Positions 58,493 to 64,000 of a DNA stretch of 64,000 nucleotides are shown here, one piece after another. The position numbers and the translations under genes were made by a program. This stretch comes from Omphiscola glabra (taxonomy: Eukaryota; Mollusca; Gastropoda; Lymnaeidae): NCBI GenBank assembly GCA_964017045.1, contig OZ024794.1:7972329-8036328 (forward strand), given 5' to 3'. How positions within the stretch are numbered: the stretch's first letter is position 1; the number at the start of each line of letters is the position of its first letter. The notes beneath the pieces were generated by a model, which saw nothing but the letters and a program-made list of their open reading frames with translations, was not told where the DNA came from and did no database searches.

Positions 58493-59504
58493 TGTATCCT
58501 ACTGCGTTAAGATTAATCATCACTCATTTTTATTCAGCCCACACGCTTTTTTAAAAAGATAATTCCTACCAGCTATAGCATGTATTAAGTATTATAATTA
58601 AATTCTGTTCAGAGACGGATGTTATCAGAGAGTCTCATATTTCTCCCAAAAGTCCCTAGAGGTCCAACAATTTTAAGTCGATATGTGAAAACACTATGTC
58701 TTTTGTTAATTTATTTTATTTTGTACAACGCTATTTGTGGACTTATTTTGGAATCAGCAATGCCTTTAAAAATAACTCAAATAACGAAATGGGACAATGG
58801 TGGTCTTATGCACTATGAGAGATGGTGTTGGACATGAATATATTTTTTTAAATTAGCGTTGCTTTCTTTGTGTTTAAACAAATTATTTAGCGTCAAAGCA
58901 GGTTAGTTTGAGAACTTTCCGCAATAGGCATTCACCGTCCTTCTAAATGCCAAAACGTCGAGTATCGAATTTCTCTCTTTATCCATATCTTTGATATCAA
59001 CGTTTGTTGCCAAAATTCTTCCAATGCAAATATAAGTACATCTCTAAAGTCTGCTATCTGCTTGACTGACACGACAGATGCTGCCTGTAACACAAACAAG
59101 AGTCACAATCATTCCCTGAATTTTGGAATTTTTTGGGGGCCTTTGGGGTGGGGGCGGGAAATCCACGCAAAAACCCAAAATAAAACTTTGATTGAATTCC
59201 CGGAACAAAACACCTTGGCGAGGAATGTCGAGACCTATGTCCTCTCAATCACCCGTGCCCTCACATGTCGCCTGACAGCGTTGGTTGGTCTCTCTACCTA
59301 CTGATAAGTGAGTCGCGCCACTCGGGAATAGCGATGTGGATTGGAGAAGTTATGATACCCGCTGCTGAGTATGAGTTGGACAGGTGGCTTGAGGGGGCGA
59401 TAACTGAAGATGTAAGAAATGACGCAGTAAGCAAGGAGAGTACGTGGGTTGGGGGGGGGGGGGGGACAACGAGGTCGTTCTTCCTGGCCTGGACAGTGGC
59501 GTAC
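58493..59504. other. No gene recognised
   Basis: The plus open stretch 58619-58837 has a hydrophobic middle but no other support. 59050-59450 is balanced in composition. Confidence 0.4.
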
Positions 59505-59583
59505 CTTGACGAAATTCTCCGCCTCCTTCGCTCGCTCTCTAAGTTCGTTAACGAGCGAGGATATTGCCAAAGCTATTCTAATG
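59505..59583 (-). CDS. Possible 79-nt internal exon, unknown product
   Basis: Seen: on the minus strand TAGTACAG precedes 59583 and CAAG|GTACGC follows 59505. Upstream is a C/T-rich stretch (complement of 59610-59640). Between them one frame is open and ends on a whole codon, giving IRIALAISSLVNELRERAK followed by EAENFVK. This charged, helix-like segment is unlike the low-complexity arrays around it. I do not recognise the family. A caution: the donor overlaps GTACGCCACTG, which resembles the end of the CAGTGGCGTA foldback family seen elsewhere in the window, so the signal may be a transposon edge. It could also be a chance open stretch. Confidence 0.25.
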
Positions 59584-59762
59584 CTGTACTATAGTGATGT
59601 CATTGTCGGGGGCAGGGAGGGGTTGGGGAGGGGGAGTCGTACTCATACTCGGAGAATCGTCACAAAGTAAAACACTCTTAATGAAGATTATTATAACTGT
59701 TTAGAAGTTCACTTCGAGCTTTTTTTTAGTCTCGTAACAAATTCAATTAAAATGTTTAGGGG

Positions 59763-59929
59763 CAGTGGTTCTCAGCCTTCCTAATGCCGCACCCCTTTTA
59801 TACAGTGCCTTTTATGCTGTGTGACCCCCAACCATACAATTATTTTCGTTTCTACCTCACAAATATGTCTTCCGATGGTCTTATGCGACCCCTGTGTAAT
59901 GGTCGTACCCACAGGCTGAGAACCGCTTG
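59763..59929 (-). mobile_element. SPIN-like element in reverse orientation, diverged
   Basis: Read on the minus strand it begins CAAGCGGTTCTCAGCCTGTG and runs through GGTCGCATAAGACCATCGGA to a GGCTGAGAACCACTG end. It has internal substitutions and deletions. The 8-bp flanks do not match convincingly. Confidence 0.7.
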
Positions 59930-60109
59930 ACTAGAATGCAGTCTGTGTATTCAAATGACGGCTCGCGCCTGGTGTGAGTGGTTTTGAAGGTTCGTTGCTG
60001 ATATAGACAGGCAATCAGACAATCTAGTGTAGTGAAAGTGTCTTTTGAAAAATAAATGGAAATAGAGCACAGTTTGGTTGGCCACATTAGACTTCACATA
60101 TTTATAATG

Positions 60110-60415
60110 TATCCCTTTATATAAGCCTTTATGTATGTCTTTACGAATGTCTTTATGTATATCTTTATTTACGTATATCTGCATGTGTATATTTATTTTT
60201 GTGTCTTTAAGTAAATATTTATTTACCAATGTCTGTATATATATATTAATTTCAGTTTGGTTTTATACAAATCTTTATTTACATATGTCTTTATGAATAT
60301 CTTTACCTATGTATGTATTTATGTATATCTTCATGAATATCTCGATGTACGTCTTGACATATGTCTTTATGTATGTTTTTGTGTATGCATTTATGCATAT
60401 ATTTATGTATGTTAC
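60110..60415. repeat. Degenerate TATGTCTTTATG repeat
   Basis: Loose 12-14-bp units of TTTATGTATGTC / CTTTATTTACGTATAT composition. Confidence 0.75.
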
Positions 60416-60521
60416 ACAACAAAACGATAAGTATATAGGCTAAGCATGAAACAAAGGATTATGGGAAGAATTAAGTGGATTAAGAGAAATAATGTGAGGT
60501 GTGATTCTCGACAAATACATA

Positions 60522-60590
60522 TTACCATTTCATGGTAATACATATTACAATTTCATGGTAATAAATATCACAATTTCATGGTAATAGTTT
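60522..60590. repeat. 23-25-bp tandem repeat, three copies
   Basis: AATTTCATGGTAATA..ATAT(T)AC repeated three times. Confidence 0.88.
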
Positions 60591-61252
60591 TGTATCAACA
60601 TGGAAGCACGTGAGGAAATAGCTTATTCTAATATTTCCATTCAAAGACAGTAAGAAAACGTTATTGGTGTCCACAATGTGTCTTTGGCAGTTCTCAAGTT
60701 TCAGTGAGCTGCCTGCACAAAGATGGGAGCTTAGAATACTTAGAAGCGACGAATTCTATTCTTAGCCACGCTTATAATAGAATACATTTTCAATGAAATT
60801 TAAAGCAGTGTATGTCCAAGTGGTGTTCGCGGAAGGGTACTGGTCCGAACAACACGAGAGAAGAAAGACGATTAGAGCTAAATAAAGTTAAATAGACATA
60901 CCAAATAACGCGTAAACATTCATGCATGAAATGTCTGTATAAATAAAGGCTGCGACTATTCGTACCCGGGTAACAGAAGTGAGAGGTTGGGATTAAAAAG
61001 CTATTTAAAATATTATTGTTTGGTTTGTAAGACAAAATGAGGTATCAAATGAATGGACGATATGTTTGTAAACTTAATTCTTCAGGTTAACTAAAATAAA
61101 CTACCACAAATGACATCCGAATAGTATTAGTCAAAATGTAGCCGGACACGCAGCGCCGCCATTCGCACCCGGGTCCCATTAGACTCAATGCTATTTCGAT
61201 AAATAAAAGAGTCATCTCCCCCCTGGGTCCTCGTGGATTAGAAACAAATGAC
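60591..61252. other. No gene recognised
   Basis: Unique AT-rich sequence. Confidence 0.5.
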
Positions 61253-61260
61253 CTAAGACC

Positions 61261-61446
61261 AGGGCCGACCCTAAAAATTGCGGGACCCTATGCGAAACGG
61301 ATTGCGCGGGGCCCAGTGTGGGTAGAGGATATGGATAATAAGTGAAAATTAAGATTTTGTATTAGAAAATAAATTCGGGGCGGGGCCTATGAAAGTGCGG
61401 GGCCCACTGCGGCCGCATAGGTTGCAGTGGCCTAAGGCCGGCCCTG
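61261..61446. mobile_element. Short hAT-like element with CAGGGCCG ends
   Basis: Starts CAGGGCCGACCCTAAAA and ends CTAAGGCCGGCCCTG. The 8-bp flanks CCTAAGAC and CCTATGAC agree at 7 of 8. The interior has repeated GCGGGGCCC blocks on both sides. Length 186 bp, noncoding. Confidence 0.7.
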
Positions 61447-61498
61447 CCTATGACCTATTTATTGGTGTCAAAGAACTAGATAAAGATGCTTTATGATA

Positions 61499-61582
61499 GC
61501 GCCACGGACCGGTGCCAGATTGGGACAAAGGCTGCCAAACATATTCACCGGTCGCCAAACTTATACGTTTGAGAAACTCTGG
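61499..61582 (-). mobile_element. Fragment of the same hAT-like family as 38061-38222
   Basis: On the minus strand it starts CAGAGTTTCTCAAACG and continues through AGTTTGGCGACCGGTG, matching the first 40 bases or so of 38061 with substitutions. A second CCGGTCCGTGG word lies near the other end. Confidence 0.45.
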
Positions 61583-61632
61583 AATAAAGAAGAGGAAATT
61601 ATTTGGCCACAGTGGCTGCCTCGATTAGAATT

Positions 61633-61800
61633 AAGTACACTGTGAACCAACAAACAACTAGGGTGTACGTACATCACACTCAAAGTACACTGGGAACAAA
61701 CAACTAGGGTGTGAGTACATCCCACCGAAAGTACACTGTGAACCAACAACTAAGGTGTAAGTACATCCCACCGAAAGTACATTGTGAACCAACAAACAAC
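61633..61800. repeat. About 50-bp minisatellite, four copies
   Basis: GTACACTGTGAACCAACAAA, CAACTAGGGTGTAAGTACAT and CCCACCGAAA with small length changes. Confidence 0.9.
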
Positions 61801-61965
61801 TTAAGTACTCACTTGTTAATGCACAACTACTTTGCATGACATAAAGGAATTTTCCAGAGTCCAGACTGGTCCAACTAAATTACACGCTAGTCTGCTGTAT
61901 GAATCAGTTGTGATCAGCGGCGTCTTATTATAGAGAAATATCTTAATTACTTATTTCCATCGTTT

Positions 61966-62468
61966 TGGCTGAGCATTTAGCTGAGCATTTAGCTGTGTAC
62001 TTAGCTGTGGACTTAGCTGAGCATTTAGCTGAGCATTTAGCTGAGCATTTAGCTGAGTACTTAGCTGTGGACTTAGCTGAGCATTTAGCTGAGCATTTAG
62101 CTGAGCATTTAGCTGAGCATTTAGCTGAGCATTTAGCTGAGCATTTAGCTGAGCATTTAGCTGAGCATTTAGCTGAGCATTTAGCTGAGCATTTAGCTGA
62201 GCATTTAGCTGAGCATTTAGCTGAGCATTTAGCTGAGCATTTAGCTGAGCATTTAGCTGAGCATTTAGCTGAGCATTTAGCTGAGCATTTAGCTGAGCAT
62301 TTAGCTGAGCATTTAGCTGAGCATTTAGCTGAGCATTTAGCTGAGCATTTAGCTGAGCATTTAGCTGAGCATTTAGCTGAGCATTTAGCTGAGCATTTAG
62401 CTGAGTACTTAGCTGTGGACTTAGCTGTGGACTTAGCTGTGGACTTAGCTGTGGACTTAGCTGTGGAC
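61966..62468. repeat. 12-bp minisatellite (GCTGAGCATTTA), very uniform core
   Basis: About 42 units. A homogeneous core of GCTGAGCATTTA runs 62077-62400 and is bordered on both sides by GTACTTAGCTGTGGACTTA variants. It is open on both strands (AEHL plus, NAQL minus) because 12 is divisible by 3. Confidence 0.96.
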
Positions 62469-62779
62469 CTACACGCCCGTCACACAATCGTCTAAAATAT
62501 TTGAAGAGTAGGTAATTTAGTGGTCCTCAACATTGTTTTTATGGCAGCCATACACTCAATATCGTAACTGCGCCACAGAAGAGGGTTTTGTTCCAACGAC
62601 TTTGACGTCACTTATGCTGGTCCACCAAGAAAGGTCATTTAGTTTCCCCGCATTACACAAGTTTAAATATTTTTAAGGATATGTTACATGGTTGGAGATT
62701 ATGTAGTATTAAGTACTTATGTGTAATAAGGATTCGTTATTTAAATGTAAATTATATATCGAATTTATGTAACCGCTGT

Positions 62780-62937
62780 ACCTGTATATAGAACTTGATC
62801 TTATGTGATTACCTGTATATAGAACTTGATTTTATGTGATTACCTGTATATAGAACTTGATCTTATGGGATTACCTGTACATAGAACTTAATCTTTTGGG
62901 ATTACCTGTATATAGAACTTGATCTTATGTGATTATG
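62780..62937. repeat. 31-bp minisatellite, five copies
   Basis: ACCTGTATATAGAACTTGAT plus CTTATGTGATT. Confidence 0.94.
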
Positions 62938-63584
62938 CATGTCCCTAATCGACACGTAGACTCATCGCGTGTCATCGCCGACCCAGCTTTCATTTCACAC
63001 AACATGAATAACCCTCCTCATATCATTTTGAGAACCTCTCAAACATTGAGCAATGGACCCAATTAAATGAAAAGGCCGACAGAGAGATAGAGAGTGAGAG
63101 AAAGAGAGAGATAGCGAGAAAGGGAGAGAGAGAGAAAGAGAGAGAGAGAGATAGAGAGAGAGAACAGCTGCTGGCTTGCTAAATAGCTGCGTAGTTTCAA
63201 TCAGTTTTGGCCTGCAGTTGACAAGGCCCCTGTATGATATTTAGAAGCCCTGAGTAGGCCATCGTTATTCAATAGTCACGTATGTCATGACAATTACTTA
63301 ACAGAGTTACAGATTTGAGAAGAATTATACAAAGAATTCAAATATTTTTCATCACAACATCAGGCCTATGCAGTCAACGGATCATTTGACCCATTATCTA
63401 CGTGCTCATATAATTAGTGCCCAATTATGCATATTAAAGTGGGTCATGTATGAATATGTCTGAGCCCCATCACAATAAACGTTGCTCATGAATCCATACA
63501 GTTCCAATTCATGGCAAAGGTCATCCAGCCCGTGGATACAACCAGCTAACCACGCATGTTGTAGACGGTGTCATCTGTATGCAC
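62938..63584. other. No gene; possible conserved noncoding block
   Basis: 63215-63560 is non-repetitive and rich in homeodomain/POU-like words (ATAATTAG, CCAATTATGCATATTAAAG, CATAATTA-type). No open exon. Confidence 0.4.
63082..63163. repeat. (GA)n simple repeat
   Basis: Interrupted GAGAGATAGAGAGAGA tract. Confidence 0.93.
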
Positions 63585-63855
63585 ATTCAACTCTAAGGGC
63601 ATTCAACAGACTTGGCATTACCACGGTAGCCTTAATCGACCCAGGGCCCCTTTAGAAGCTGCCCTCGTGACCTTCAACTCAAGGGCATTTGACAGACTTG
63701 GCATTACCACGGTAGCCTTAATCGACCCAGGGCCCCTTTAGAAGCTGCCCTCGTGACCTTCAACTCAAGGGCATTTGACAGACTTGGCATTAACACGTGA
63801 GCCTTAATCGACTCAGGGCCCCTTTAGAAACTGCCCTTGTGACCTTCAACTCAAT
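63585..63855. repeat. 85-bp tandem repeat, three copies
   Basis: GGGCATTTGACAGACTTGGC, ATTACCACGGTAGCCTTAAT, CGACCCAGGGCCCCTTTAGA and CTCGTGACCTTCAACTCAA, spaced 85-87 bp. The unit is complex and not low in complexity, unlike most arrays here. Confidence 0.93.
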
Positions 63856-64000
63856 GCCTATTTGTTAAATATTACTTATATGCCAGTACAGGCGATACAA
63901 ATGTTAATGGTTCAGCTGTTGACCGTGGGTCCTCAAAATATAGAAGAAAAGGAGGAGTATAAAAATAACCGGGTCGCGAAACCAAAAGTTTGGAAAACGC

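Noticed and set aside
58619..58837. 72-codon plus frame with a hydrophobic stretch
   Set aside because: AT-rich DNA often yields such segments; no homology recognised.
61951..62495. AEHL / NAQL repeat proteins on both strands
   Set aside because: 12-bp array; simultaneous openness on both strands argues against coding.

Overview
This is eukaryotic, intron- and repeat-dominated DNA with no bacterial-type gene order. It is AT-rich outside its arrays, has many G/C homopolymer tracts, is packed with unrelated minisatellites and carries cut-and-paste transposon relics and dead retroelement tails. Several short hAT-type elements have ends that I recognise from memory as the SPIN family, which is known from tetrapods, triatomine bugs and the pond snail Lymnaea. 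Together with the minisatellite load this suggests a gastropod mollusc, probably a heterobranch/pulmonate. That is an inference, not a proof.

The one host gene I can support lies on the minus strand. Exon A (45278 to 45101) carries a start codon and a signal-peptide-like segment and ends at a GTAAGT donor after one base of a codon. Exon B (22910 to 22771) begins after a textbook pyrimidine-rich AG acceptor with the two bases that complete that codon. It continues into the first half of an immunoglobulin domain of the Dpr/DIP/lachesin/IgLON type and ends at a GTAAGG donor just after the GTRT residues. The window from about 45.1 kb down to 22.9 kb would then be one 22-kb intron, and everything below 22.77 kb would be the next intron. 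Further Ig exons are not visible and should lie beyond the left edge. A second, weaker exon candidate is at 59583 to 59505 on the same strand.

Layout. 1-22.7 kb: arrays of 7, 12, 15, 24, 25, 31, 43 and 62 bp units, a TGG/TAG triplet array, SPIN-like and other hAT-like elements. 22.77-22.91 kb: Ig exon. 23-45 kb: intron with 24, 16, 31, 20, 41, 26 and 19 bp arrays, a Penelope-type hammerhead-like motif at 33.96 kb and a related one at 32.06 kb, and an RT 3' tail at 36 kb. 45.1-45.3 kb: signal-peptide exon. 45.7-48.0 kb: two further RT tails and a foldback element. 49.1-50.3 kb: a GC-rich 600-bp unit in two tandem copies flanked by minisatellites. 51-64 kb: more arrays (46, 27, 26, 28, 12, 31, 85 bp), another hammerhead-like relic, SPIN-like elements and blocks of non-repetitive sequence that may be conserved noncoding DNA.

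Roughly a third of the window is tandem repeat by my own hand tally. Nearly all long open frames are artefacts of arrays whose unit length is divisible by 3 or lacks stops, and I do not call them genes.
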